Positions 36,401 through 47,846 of a stretch of DNA of 64,000 nucleotides are shown piece by piece. Both the position numbers and the translations under genes were made by a program. The stretch's first letter is position 1. Each line of letters opens with the position of its first letter. The notes beneath the pieces are model-generated. The model made no database searches. It saw only the letters and a list, made by a program, of their open reading frames with translations, and had not been told where the DNA came from. Source of the DNA: Rhytidiadelphus loreus (taxonomy: Eukaryota > Streptophyta > Bryopsida > Hypnales > Hylocomiaceae); assembly GCA_947034895.1 (NCBI GenBank), contig OX344764.1, positions 16,306,001 through 16,370,000 on the forward strand, written 5' to 3'.

Positions 36401-38107
36401 TCAATAAGTACAAAACTTTTGTTTTTTGAAGAAATATCAACAGACCTACCTTGAAAGTCACGTTTAACTGTACCAAACATAGTTCGGTGCTTGTGTGAGC
36501 TTTGGCTAACATCCAAAAGTACTGAAACAAGATATTCTCGAGTGATATGATCCGAAGAAGGTAATAAAGCAGCTAGGAGCGGTATACCTCCTTTTTTAAC
36601 AATGTACCTCTGAAACTTAACATCTTTTTCAGACCATTGAGAAATACCATAAGCGGCTTGTTGTCGAAACTCTGATTTAGAGCTTGATAAACTTGAGAAG
36701 AGTTTATAAGCCTCATCTAGGTCTATGGAAGTTCCATCCACCATTTCATGCATGTTTGAACCAATTGGTAGCTACACACCCACAACAACGTAGTGGTTTT
36801 GTCAAAAGCATGAAACAATACAAAAACCTCAAAGATGATGAATTGAAACATTAGAATAGAAAACCACTCCAAAGTCTCAAAAAGTGCAACAAATTGACTT
36901 CACCCTCCTTCTTAAAGAAACCAAATGAAGATACATACCTCATTGGAGAGCCTTGCAGAAGGTTGCAAGTACATCTTCTTGGCTTCTTGTAGAGCTCTTT
37001 GCACTTGCTCAAGAGCTTCAATACACTCCACATCATGCTTATTCCATTGAAGGACATATTGCAATGCTAAGACAGCATCGCCCAACAATCCTTTTTCTTT
37101 CAATGAGAATGCATGGCTTTGATATTCATTGCGGTGTTGTCGAAAGATTTCAGCTTGCTTCGGAAACTTCTCAAATAGGCCTCTTCGGAAATTAAGGTTA
37201 TCAATTATGATTGTCAAATCCTCATCCATGTTGAAGGGGTTTGTGGTCCAATTGTTGTCAATCATTGTCCATCGACAATATGTGTTGCCATCACTAGCTA
37301 CAATGGGATCAATCATCAAGTTTGTTGTAATGGGATCTTCATACATACTCTTTACCTCAAGTGATGAAACACTTGCATTGTGATTGTCCACCACCGCTAA
37401 AATGTCTTCCCAAAACTTCAAGTCAGCAAAGGATGAGGTACTAGCTTCTACTACCTCATCTCTCACCTCTACAGGCAACATGCCATGCATGCCTCCAATA
37501 CTAGTGACCAAAAGAGACTTCAACTCTGCATTGGATTCCAAGATAGTGGATTGAGTGGCTTGCAAGTCAAGAAGCAAGGATAAGTTGGCAATTCCCAAAC
37601 TTTTTTGCACAGAGGCCATGACTTTAGAATGCAACTTTTCAAGTTTCTGCATGCGTTCAGCAGAATTGAACACTCGAAAGAAACTCTTATTTCTTGACCA
37701 CCTTTCTAACTTGTTGGTAGCTTCCATCACATCTTTCTCCAAAATTTTAAAGGCAACAATGCCCATAACATTGCCCCCACCTTTTTGGAAACGCTCTCGA
37801 AGAATAGGAATTTGTTGGTCATAATCTTGAATGAAGCTCTGTAACTCCTTGATTTCATTTCCATTGTCAACATGTTGATCGTACATGCCCTTCAAATTCC
37901 ATAATGCTTTCCCCAATTGGGGCACAAATTGAACAACTTCCATGTCTTCAACATACAACCTGCACATTCGAGACACATTTAGAACAAAAGCTATATATTA
38001 AGTCTTTCAATTAAGACAATATCACATCAATTTCATTAAATTGGAATGTAAAGCTTACTTGTTTGACTTCAATTCCTCAATATCATTACCATTTGGAAGA
38101 AAATGAA
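30475..38107 (-). CDS. U-box/armadillo-repeat protein with tandem ARM exons
   Basis: Exons: 38107-38059 (partial; the start exon is not found), 37959-36939, 36771-36450, then nine 213-nt exons starting at 36123, 34632, 33875, 33336, 32810, 32284, 31758, 31221 and 30687. Splice sites follow consensus and phases agree throughout; every ARM exon is phase 1 at both ends. The large exon codes 340 residues. Residues 1-155 look like an MLKL/RPW8-type helical bundle (KLERWSRNKSFFRVF), about 206-265 form a divergent U-box (EDPITTNLMIDPIVASDGNTY), and about 279-318 are TPR-like. Each 71-aa cassette holds one ARM plus most of a second (ALEPIAKVLKEGS, ILLNLST, HALVTLFGNGT, IVNNLFP). The last exon carries TGA at 30476-30478, so the product is about 1,100 aa. 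U-box/ARM proteins of plants act as ubiquitin ligases; the bundle suggests an immune role. Function is inferred. Confidence 0.82.
31546..33123 (-). repeat. Three apparently identical 526-bp exon-plus-intron units
   Basis: The units 31546-32071, 32072-32597 and 32598-33123 each hold a 213-nt ARM exon and the 313-bp intron before it. By eye I find no difference between them; the exons encode the same peptide. Neighbouring units at 33124 and 31009 share the layout but differ at many bases. This marks a recent expansion by unequal exchange, or possibly an assembly effect. Confidence 0.9.
33933..34159. mobile_element. Family E MITE copy 2, in an ARM intron (227 bp)
   Basis: The inverted ends ATGGTCAATTTCGTTAAAAT and ATTTTAACGAAATTGACCAT have a 4-bp duplication ATAC (33929-33932 and 34160-34163). 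The flanking intron matches the identical 526-bp units once the element is removed, and the exon spacing returns from 757 to exactly 526 bp. This fixes both boundaries. Confidence 0.92.
34730..35704. mobile_element. TTAA-type element in an ARM intron (975 bp)
   Basis: The ends are TTTTGTCCTCATCGCCGGAG at the left and the inverted CTTCGGCGATGAGGGG followed by TTAA at the right. Subtracting the element brings the spacing of the flanking exons from 1491 to about 520 bp, in line with the array. The terminus differs from the main family A end after CCCCT, so it is a related subfamily (compare 58105-58140). It is non-coding. Confidence 0.75.
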
Positions 38108-39657
38108 CTTAGAATTACAACTCAACCACTCTCAATGGGAGTTTCCTCTAAAGGGTGGGTTGTGCACAAACCATGAGTGGGCAAAAAATGAAATTGAAAA
38201 TGAGAAAATGTGTTGTACAGGAAAAGTCAAGACCTAAGCATTAGAGGATTTTTCAGGCCATTGAGAGACCTCGAGTTCCTTGATGTTCCTGGATTGTGGG
38301 AACATCATAGAAGCAACAATCCGGCGTGGAATAGAGATTGCCACGTCAGATTGCATTATTTAAATAATTTAAATATATATATAGTTTTTAAATTATTTAA
38401 ATTATTTTTAATTTTAAATTAATTAATTAATTAATTATTAAATAATCTGACTGGCCGGTCATGGTTTGCAGCGTGGGGAACCATGGCCAGACGGTCTTTC
38501 AAAGGCCTCATTTCTCCCCTACTAATGCATGCCTGTGATGTGGCATCGCTGTAAGCATAACTTATTACTTATTTAGGTGGTATCAAAAGAATACTTATTC
38601 TACTGTAGTGAATCCTTTTGGAAATGCGGACAATACCCACAATTGGTTTGGTATTTCTAACGACAGCAAATACACGCAGCTGAAAGCCATGCTCACATGG
38701 AAACAAACTTGACACTAGCACTAGAAAATTCCAGAGAGAGTCCAAGAAGAAACCATTGAGACTCACCCCAGGGTCCACAGTGCGCAAATGGTCAATTGCT
38801 CATACGTACAACCAAGAGCATTCTCCACTCGGTCGCCACGCACAAGCTCACTTCATCATGAATCCAAGCTCGGAACAACTCCTACCAAACTGAGGAGGCT
38901 GCAACCACGAAATACAAACAAATTTCAGCTTCAACAAAGTGAGACCCATTCTGAGGGTTGACAACCTGGTTGGAAGAGCAGAAAGAGCAGAAAAGTAGGG
39001 CCTAAAAACAGAATTACAAAAGAGAGAGAATGGACCGGAAATTATGAAATTCCCTTCTGGATTCTATTACATTTCCAGGTCGACATGCATTGCAAATGTT
39101 CAAAGGTACTCACTCTACGCTTGTTCACAATCTCTCCCAATAAAACATACTTCTAGTGTACGTGTTGAAACCCTCTCTGAAAACAGGGACGAGACTCACA
39201 CACGAGAACTGGAGGATCTCTCCAAACTGGAAACCTCTCAAACAAGCTCAAAGCCACAGAACTGGGATCCTTACCTTCCATCATCGGACTGCGCAATTCC
39301 AAGCTCTAGTGAAGACGACGCAGATTACGTGATCCACCTTACATGAGGTGGGATGCAACTCGCACGCCCTTCAACTCGCTCCCTAAAGAAGGAGTGCAGA
39401 CTTAGCGTTGCAGAGAGCTCTAAGTTCCTGCTTCCCTGGTCGCATGCAAACCCGAGAGAATCAATAAGTAGCTAGTCGCAGCAGGTCGAAACTAATAATC
39501 TCCCGACACGGCTGGCGCAGACTTGAAGGGAGGAAAGAGTCAGGCAGTGACTACCGACTAAGTGAGTGGCGGACACGGAATGCCAAGCAAGTGGGATGGT
39601 TACCGATTCCCAGTTTCGAATCTGCTACAGTCACGACGCGGTCCAACTTCTACCGGA
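38108..39657. other. 5' flank of the U-box/ARM gene with a foldback
   Basis: An imperfect inverted repeat (about 38235-38345 and 38440-38532) surrounds an AT core containing (TTAA)n. The arms share GCATTAG...AGG and AGGCC...TTGA...AGACC segments. A consensus donor (CTGGG|GTGAGT) on the minus strand near 38769 could belong to a first exon, but its reading frame does not match the phase needed. Open frames at 39044-39346 and 39562-39867 have no motif. The true first exon and promoter of the gene probably lie here. Confidence 0.35.
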
Positions 39658-41045
39658 GACGTTAAGTATGTGATGGGGCCCTACCGTCCGGGCTGGCCCA
39701 CTGGCTTTCTCCCTACCGGGGTGGCCCTCGAAGACTCCCTGCGTCCTCCCTGCTGCCAGGCTCTGTTCCGTCCGTCTTCCTGCCTTAGACAAATCAAGAT
39801 CGCAAGTTTGAGCGAGTTTGCTAGTGTCTTGAAACAATCGAAAGTCAGTCACATTGCAAAACCGTAGTTGAGAAGCAGGGTCCACAATTTAAAATTATAA
39901 TTTTGGTAATTCAACATCACACTGAATTAATCCTAAAAGTGCGTCACGCAAATCCAACACTCACTTTTGGGGCATGTGCGAAGAAGAAGAAGACACGATA
40001 TTTATACAAATTGGATGGTAGGAGGTAAAGTAATCCATGTGGGATATATTAAGGGTTAGAATTAAGCTTAGTAGGAGCTCAATCTTCAAGTTATCCCATA
40101 TCCTTTGAGGGACGATTCATAAGGAACAATGGATTTCATTATAAAAATCACCTCTCCACCTTCCAATCTCACTAAATGTTGATCTAGAATTTTCTTATTC
40201 AACATTAAACTAAGTAGCAACTTTACAATGTACGCCTTCTTAGCATTTCAAAAAGGTGAAATTTTGTCTTTCAACTTCTTTACAGAAATTAATATTGAAC
40301 AATTAATAATTTTAATTTTTGAGAGCAAGAAACTTCACATGCTCTTCCAACATTCATTATCTGCAAAATGACTTTTAACTTGTTATTTGGAATTGAATGG
40401 TTCAGATATTTTGGAGTAGGGATCAACCTACACAATCTTCAATCAATAATAAATATAATTTAACATTATAAAGTTGTTTAAAGTTGAGTAAGGAAATTCT
40501 AAATCAACATTTAATGAGAATGGAAGGTGGAGAGGTGATTTTTATAATGAAATCCATTGTTCCTTATGAATCGTCCCTCAAAGGATATGGGATAACTTGA
40601 AGATTGAGCTCCTACTAAGCTTAATTCTAACCCTTAATATATCTCACATGGATTACTTTACCTCCTACCATCCAATTTGTATAAATATCTTGTCTTCTTC
40701 TACTTCACACACATTCAAACAAGTGAGTGTTGGATTTGTGTGACGCACTTTTAGGATTAATTTAGTGTGATGTTGAATTATCAAAATTATAATTTTAAAG
40801 TGCCGACCGTGCCTCTCACCTACGGTTTTGCAATGTGACTGACTTTTTATGGTTTCAAGACACTAGCAAACTCACTCAGACTTGCTATTGTAATTTGTCT
40901 AAGGCAGAAGATGGACGGAACGGTGCCTGGCAGCAAGGAGGACGTAGGGAGTCTTCGTGGGCCCCCCTGGCAGTGGGAAAGCCAATAGGCCAGCTCGGAC
41001 GGTAGAGCCCCATGACATACCCCTATTAACTCAAGGTGGTACTTA
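39658..41045. repeat. Large inverted repeat, arms about 575 bp
   Basis: The left arm is about 39658-40230 and the right arm about 40463-41045, around a loop of about 230 bp. Matching blocks keep their order from the outer part (GGGGCCCTACCGTCCG against its inverted partner) through TTGCAAAACCGTAG and CCTAAAAGTGCGTCAC to the inner GGAACAATGGATTTC and AAATCACCTCTCCACC. Each arm carries a TATTTATACAAATTGG segment that could serve as a TATA region. Divergence is visible but modest. It may be a foldback element or an inverted duplication of a solo repeat. No protein is seen. Confidence 0.85.
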
Positions 41046-41743
41046 GGGCCGGTCTCCATTGCGCTCCTGGACCTCGAGGAGCTGGAACCCCCTGGACCTC
41101 TAGATCAGAGGCCAGATAGCCTCCAGCCGGTCTCCATTGCATTTGAAGGACCATAAAAAACAATTTTTTTCACTCAAGTGGACGTGGATGCAAAGGTGAA
41201 GGCACTGTGCACAAGACAGTGGGGACCAAGTAGATCGATTCTAAAATTAGGGTGTCCATGGGAGGGTCTAGCCCCTCCAACCCTACGCAAGTTGGAGCCT
41301 GGACCTCCAGGCCATCCACCATCGGTAATGGAGCCCCCCAGATCCCTCCAATCCTGGAAGGCAATAGAGACGGGCTTTTAACATCTTCCAATTTCTACCT
41401 AGTTGATTGCTACAGAGTACTTTTTCCCAATAGATGACTTTAATAGTTTGACCCAAGAGGGCATGGGTGCCACCTAAAGGTGACGTGAGCCTTTGCCCTC
41501 TCACTCTGAAACGTCTTGGTGTTGGTAATTTGGCACACATTTGGCCTTCGTAACGTGTATTTTGCTGATTCGTTGAGTCTTGCTCGATGAAGTTTTTTCC
41601 AAAATCTAGAGTTTACTTATATGAGAGGTGGGACAACCTCAACTGGGACTCGGCCAAATTCGAATGGAGTTTAGACACACAGAGCACTCCCTTCATAGAG
41701 TTTAGTTTACAGCCAACCTTAGACAAAAACTGCTCAGGAAGGA
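41046..41743. other. Spacer without a recognised gene
   Basis: This is GC-richer DNA with a repeated CCGGTCTCCATTGC (about 41050 and 41127). Overlapping frames at 41170-41540 on both strands contain proline-rich, motif-free peptides. It may be old retroelement sequence; nothing is firm enough to call. Confidence 0.35.
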
Positions 41744-42376
41744 GGGTGATTGCAAGAAAGACCAAACAATTTTTGTAGCGTTCTGCCAAAACTGTGATTT
41801 TTTGCACTCAGTACTATGAGTACTACAAAACGGAGTAATCTCAGCCGTTGATCTGAAAAATCAACAGCCAATAGTACTTTTGAGTACTTAAAAATATTGA
41901 AACAGTACTATTTGAAAAATTGGCCATTTGTAAAGACTTGATAGTGATTACATTTCTTCAAAAACTAGAAGTTGAAACCATCATGAATGTTTGGAGCGCT
42001 ATGCTCAAGGGACTCCTATTTGCATGCATGTTGAGGACAAAGAATTGTTTTTTTTTTAATGCCTTTTGGTGGACACATGCTCATCTAGTGTGCAAATAGC
42101 CTACAAAAAATTCAAGTGAACATCATAATTTTGGATGCTCCACAAGTACTAAAACCCCCTAAACCACAAAGTGTGACAAATTAGCTAAATTGACATTTAA
42201 TTATAAAATTATTTTTCAAAATTTATGAAAAACAATAAATCTCATCATTTCTCAATTAGCCATCTTCAATAAAAATTTCAAGTCCATTAGCTTCATTTTC
42301 CGAAAGTTATGATTGATGGCAACTCAATCACTTCAATTGTGACGCCAAATAGGACCGGTCTTTCTTGCAATCACCC
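41744..42376. mobile_element. Family C MITE, best-preserved copy (633 bp)
   Basis: The ends GGGTGATTGCAAGAAAGACC and GGTCTTTCTTGCAATCACCC are near-perfect inverted repeats. AGGA is duplicated at 41740-41743 and 42377-42380. The interior lacks a coding frame. This copy defines the family whose larger member split an ARM exon (26676-30129). Confidence 0.85.
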
Positions 42377-42419
42377 AGGACCACAAGGTCCCAATCCAAT
42401 AATGCGCAAATGGGGTGGT

Positions 42420-43331
42420 GCTCTACCTAAAGACTTCACGTTCAACTATTCAAGTGGAAAATAGTCTGGGCTAAAGAGAGATCGAAGAAGCAAGCGGGCC
42501 TGCTTTGGCTCATTTGGCACAAAGCTGTAGCTGTGAATTAGTAGAGAGGTAGAATTGATTGGCCAATCGACATTAGATGCTCTATGTGCCCTAGGAGAGC
42601 AAAGGAGTCAATTTTACATAGGTTCTGGGAGTATCATGCTACCCAATTTGCTTGGCAGTGGGTGATTGATTTCATATATTAAATGTTCTCATTGTAGAAT
42701 GTGCTAAGGTTGGTCCCTAGAGAATGCTCACCCAAAGTCAAGGTATTTTTTCAGTTGCGATCCCATGCAAGTTCAATCCCATTAAGAGAATATGGGGAGA
42801 ACTCTAGATGATAGTGCTTTGGAGTCTTTTGCTACAACGCAATGACATAGTTTTCAACAACCAAACTGGGATGCCGGAAAGGCTGATGCAACACATTTGG
42901 GACGGCATGATCAACTACGGGAGAGGCGAGTGGGCTGCAGTGAACAGGAGGAACCCAAGAGCTTTTCAAATTTAAGATAAATGCATTGACTCCTTCATGA
43001 AGGAAAGATGTAGAAAAGAAGTGTTTGCTAAAATGGAGAACGGTAAGCTGAAGTGGTTCCCAAAGGGACCTTGGGCTAGCTTCATTTTCCAACCCGCATG
43101 AGTTGGCGGCAAAGGTGACTAGGCGAGGAGCACGACTTTGCTGGCTGAGAAGGGCCTCCGGCCTCTCTCTGCGCTCTGCCTCTCCCTCTCTTCCCATCTA
43201 TTAGTCGTTTGTTGTCTTGGTCCCTCTTTTTTCCTCTTTTTTGGTTCTCTTCATGCTAGGCCACCTGTGGGTGGTAAGTTGTAATTTTTCTCTTGCAATG
43301 AAATTCTTTTTCATTTGTGTCAAAAAAAACC
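42420..43331 (+). mobile_element. 3' end of a LINE retrotransposon (decayed)
   Basis: The plus-strand frame reads LLWLIWHKAVAVN, two stops, then RGRIDWPIDIRCSMC and ILHRFWEYHATQFAWQWVI. This is the zinc-binding segment found after reverse transcriptase in plant LINEs. Further on come LWSLLLQRNDIVFN and a tail with EWAAVNRRNPRAF and GKLKWFPKGPW, the usual C-terminal end. Several stops are present. A pyrimidine-rich 3' untranslated region follows, ending in an A-run at 43323-43330. The reverse transcriptase and endonuclease parts are missing, consistent with 5' truncation on insertion. Confidence 0.75.
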
Positions 43332-43339
43332 TAGCGTTA

Positions 43340-43706
43340 AGGTAGAACTACCCATTACCACCATCCACCCAATTTCGACACTAGAGAATCGTCCCATTTG
43401 CATCAGTGACCCACCCATTATCATATTCTTACCAACCTATAATCATAATGGCAATGCACTTGGAAAGTAGACATGTTAGCCCATGCTTTAACAAGAGTTT
43501 TCCCATACTTCAACAAGGGTCTACTCATGCTTTAACATTTCACCTTTGAAAAATCATTGAAAAATCACTTCTTATTAGAATGTCTTTATTCTTTTTGCAA
43601 ATGACTTCTCTCAAACTTTTCAATCTTTGAAAAATGTGAGAGCTTAGAAATAATTTTTCCAAAGTACCTAGATAGCAAATTTGTATGGTAATGGACAGTT
43701 CTACCT
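43340..43706. mobile_element. Family D MITE copy, TA-flanked (367 bp)
   Basis: The ends AGGTAGAACTACCC and GACAGTTCTACCT are inverted and flanked by TA on both sides (43338-43339 and 43707-43708). The element begins nine bases after the LINE A-run. The TA target suggests a Tc1/mariner-type mobiliser, although the ends are not the Stowaway consensus. Confidence 0.65.
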
Positions 43707-43975
43707 TATATGACTCTAAAGCCACTCCTCTTGGAAGAAACACTATGATTTGTGTCAATGCAATTATTTTTGTATTGATTGTTGACTTCGAGTTGCAATT
43801 TTAATTATAAAATCAATTGTTCCATGGCAATTTTGTTGAAGGAAAATGAAAGAGAAGTGGAAGAGTATTATGTAGATGACCAAAGAGACAACTTTGGTGC
43901 ATATATGTAATTGAGGAGCCATCTATGCGTTTGGTATTGTTGTTGATATCTTCCATGAGTAAAGAGAGTTTGATG

Positions 43976-44888
43976 TTAACTCCTAAATACCCAAACTATG
44001 TTTTTTGGCAACATAGCAATTTTGGGTAGCTCACTACAAATGGAGTTTTTATTCTTTTTCTTTGAAATTTTCACACAATATGTTCCCAAGGAGTAGCTTT
44101 AAGGCCCAAAAAATTTCATAACTTTCAACTTTATGGTTAGAAAGTTATTGTATGATATATAGTTTTTATTGCTCAACGGGCAGCTCAGTTAGCAAACGAA
44201 TTTTAAAAAAAAAATAGTTTCCTAGATTTATATATACATGAAAAGATTTGAATCATTCCATTTTGATTAATGAGATGAAAGTTATAAGGAGTTTTAGTTT
44301 GGGGTAGTTTGCAGGTAGTTATGGAATCTCTATTCTAAGACAAACTTTGAAGTCCTTTATTTAACTCAATTTCAAATATTTTGGAAAAAATAAATAAAAA
44401 TTAGTGTACATTTTTTATTACAACATTACAACCATTGGAATTGGAATTTTTCAAGTCCATAAATAATTGTTAACAATTTTGTATTTTGAATCATTTTCTA
44501 CTTCTTTCTACTTCTTATTTTTTTCTATATGTTGTACAATTCCAAATGATATGAAAATTTTCAAGCATGTAGCCAACTTGCTTTGAAAAAGGAATCCAAA
44601 GAGTAACCACCATGTTTTCATACAAATGTAACCTTGTGAAATGCAGCTGCCTAGTTTTACATAGGCCCCCCCTAAAGTTTTGTCACCTTAAATGCTAATA
44701 TCTTGTAATCTACAAGGCAGAAATTTCTGAAATTTTTTCCACATCTTCTCAAACTAGAATACTACAAGATCCTATAGTTACATGTATCTAAAAATGATTT
44801 TTTTCTTCTAAAATTTGATACTTGTCCTAGAAATGGCAGTTTTAGAGTGTTTTTGGTGAAAACATAGTCCAAATCATTGAGGGGTTGG
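43976..44888. mobile_element. Family A element
   Basis: TTAA at 43976-43979 is followed by CTCCTAAATACCCAAAC; the right end is TGAGGGG followed by a worn TTGG. The interior matches the copy at 49276-50161 in opposite orientation (for example the ATCATACAATAACTTT segment). It is non-coding. Confidence 0.6.
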
Positions 44889-45412
44889 TTAGGTAACAGT
44901 TTTTTTCTTTACTCCTAAAAGCTTTCAAACTCACAAGAGACCAAGCCTCAGGTGGTGCTCACGCTCATTGGGAAGCACGCTCTAGAACTTCACCCTGATA
45001 AACTTGTCAATTATCTTATTGTTGTTAAGCTTTTTTTCTTCTATGCTACGGTTTTTAGATGATTGATTGTTCAAATCAGCTTGTGCTGGCTCCTCCTCTC
45101 CCCATTGTATTGTACAAATTTCAGGCTGGTTTCAACGGTTTGGGACAAAGAATCAAGTAAATATTTGTTTAGATCAGAGAGTGATAGTAAGATGAATTGG
45201 GGAATTTTGAGCACTTTATGTGTATTCCCAAGGATCTGTCAAAGGATGAGTATCGTCGTATGAAGTGTCAATAAAGAGGTTTGAGTGTAAGATGGAAGAG
45301 GAGAGTGCCCTATTTAGCTGTTGTGGTCTAAATTTTTTTGTGTGTGAGAGTCCCATTTGTCTCTCCATGGAATTGGAAGTGTCTTGACTTCTAGTGGAAT
45401 AATTTTGAAAAA

Positions 45413-45682
45413 ATGGACAATTTTGTTAAAATGGTGGCATTCCATGTGCCATTTTCAGACTGCCTAGTTTGAACTGTAAAACTTCCATCTAGGACACATA
45501 TAGATTTTGGTAATTTTTGACTTTTGTAGATTTCAGATAGAGCAATTTCAATCGTAAAAGTGACATCTAGTACTAATGTAGATTTCAAACATCTAGGGCA
45601 GTTGTACATTTAAGACCACCCAGTTTGAACTGTCAAAACTGCCAAAGTAGTGGAATGATGCCAATTTAACGAAATTACCCAT
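45413..45682. mobile_element. Family E MITE copy 3 (270 bp)
   Basis: The ends ATGGACAATTTTGTTAAAAT and the inverted AACGAAATTACCCAT are flanked by AAAA on both sides (45409-45412 and 45683-45686). The right end has lost a few bases relative to the other two copies. The interior has a repeated GTTTGAACTGT segment (about 45467 and 45626). Confidence 0.7.
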
Positions 45683-45686
45683 AAAA

Positions 45687-47192
45687 TTGTTCTATTGTTT
45701 ATAATACTTGCAAATAATTATTCATATATTTTAGATTGATTAAAAGACAAAGGTTGTTGTGAATTTAGGTTTCGTATTTGTATTTATGTAGTGCAAAAAT
45801 TGACAATTATTGTCTAATTTGACTTTGATGTTTTGGATGTAGATGTTGAGTTGGAGAAGTTGATGAAGGCATAAAATATACAAAGTGATGGAAAAGCTCA
45901 AACTTTGTATGTAGAAGGAAAGTAGGCAAAGTGCAAAGTATCAAAAGTTGATGTGTGAAAATAAGAAAGCATAAGAAGGGAGAAAGAGGTTAAATTTCAA
46001 GAAAAGGATGTGAGTAGGTGATTGAAAGCTCATATGGCAACGACATTCAACAAATTTGGGCAACAAATTTTTGAAGAATTCGTTGTTGTAGAGGATTTTG
46101 TGGTTAGGTCAAGGAAGTCCTAGAGTGTAGGGAGTACTCTAATCCTTGGTTGGTAGTATCTTTCTTCCATAGAGCTATAGTAGTGTTTAACCTATAGATC
46201 TAAATTTAGCTCTTTTGGTAGATGCAATTCAATAAGTCCAATTCAAGTGTTCACTAGAAGTCTATAGCATTCTAAAAATTAGATGCCTAGATTTGTAGTG
46301 AAATTGTAATCAAGTTAGCAAGTGGAGCTCAATGATGACAATAGCATGCTTATGGAAGTGGATGTAATCAACTTGTAGTGACACACTAGCAAGGCAAGAA
46401 TACATTATTAAAATGTGTGGTTAATTCAAGAACAACACTATTCAGACAATGTGTTCTTTGTGTAGACTCTGTTTTGATGATGGAGCCAATTGTCGTACAA
46501 TTCAATGCCAAGTGCAAACTCTAAAATTCCTTGTTAATTTCATACCTTGCTCCAATGAAATTCTTTCAATTCTTATGGCACAACCATTTTCAATGTGTAG
46601 ATTGTGGACTATCTAGGTGCAAGTTTTCTGTGTGGTAGAAGTACACCTTAGAAGACAATTCATGCAAACTTTGGTCCCCAAGGGCAACCTTCGCACCAAC
46701 CCCACATCTTTTTAGATCTTAGGGCAAATGTTCTGTCCTTTGATATCTGCTTTTGATAGGACTTTCCAATTACTTACTTTCCCTTCATAGCCACTCTCTA
46801 ATCTCTGCTCTAAATAAGAATTCAACTGTGGCGCAGCATTCGCTTGTGTGAGATACACCTGCGCACAAAACTTGTGCACCTACTCGACTTCTCGGAATTC
46901 ATTGAGCATCGATTGCTGTTATTGCACGAGCTGGTTGACTGATGATTCGAGCAAACAGAGGCATTATGACCCGCATACGTTATTATGAATCATCTGCTTG
47001 AGCTACGGTCTCTCCTCTACATCTTGTTCCAAGAAATTATTGTTCATTTATACATGCAGGTTACAGGTCAATACTCGTCCTCTATCCACTCCGAAATTTG
47101 TATCCAGAACTTCGCTGGTCGATTACCTGTATTGACTGAGGAAGCACAACGTTCATAAGGTTGTGCATCTCGATCGATTCAGGATCGGAACT
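45687..47192. other. Spacer with traces of decayed coding sequence
   Basis: Around 45840-46120 the plus strand reads as lysine- and glutamate-rich peptide broken by many stops (VDVELEKLMKA, then MATTFNKFGQQIFEEFVVVEDFVVRSRKS). It may be an old retroelement or gene remnant without a recognisable family. From about 46800 the base composition rises towards the kelch-like frame. Confidence 0.3.
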
Positions 47193-47846
47193 ATGATGAC
47201 GACGGACTACCGACAGATGTTTGCCAGTAAGAACAGGAACCATTGTCGAGAGAATCGGGAGTACTGTGGGTTGTCGTCACAAAGTACGCATCAGGGCGGC
47301 ACGGCAGACATGTACTCGATGTTGCACAACTCCAGGTGTGTTTGTCTGTGCCCGACGCGCCCTCTTTTCAGCTCGCTGTGGCCTCTCTACAATCAGGGCG
47401 ACACAGTGTGGCCCAGGTGGCATCACCACCGCCTGCTGGCCCTTTCTGCGAACTACAACCCTCTGGAGCGGTGGTGGAAGTCGTTCGAGATTTGGGAGTA
47501 CAAACCGGCAAGCCAAAGCTGGGTGATCGTGACCAAGATGCCAGAGAAGCTGCTGAACGCCCTTTTCCAGGTGAAGTCCTTCGACGTTGTGCATGCTGCG
47601 TCACATGAGAGCCGAATCATCATTAAAAGGATGGGTGATGGGCAGCTCAATGGTGCCGTGTATGATCTAGACCAGGATACCTGGAGTACTGATTGGATTG
47701 TCCCTATCAACGCCGCGGCTTGGTTTCGTGGAATCTATCCTGTTCAGGAGTTGTGTGTGCCGTGGGAGAAGTACATGACGAAATGCCATACGTATGTTGC
47801 ACCCGAGAGAAGAACAGGGAAGAAAATGAAGGTCCCAACTACATGA
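47193..47846 (+). pseudogene. F-box/kelch-like C-terminal fragment
   Basis: The frame from ATG 47193 codes about 217 residues. The central part resembles the kelch domain of plant F-box/kelch proteins: SFEIWEYKPASQSWVIVTKMPEKLLNALF, a stretch ending in VVHAASHESRIIIKR, then GAVYDLDQDTWSTDWIVP. No F-box is present and the first 60 residues look unstructured. This suggests a 5'-truncated copy, or an exon whose upstream exons lie elsewhere. Kelch domains of this class choose substrates for SCF ubiquitin ligases; whether this one is expressed is unknown. It is GC-rich compared with its surroundings. Confidence 0.5.
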
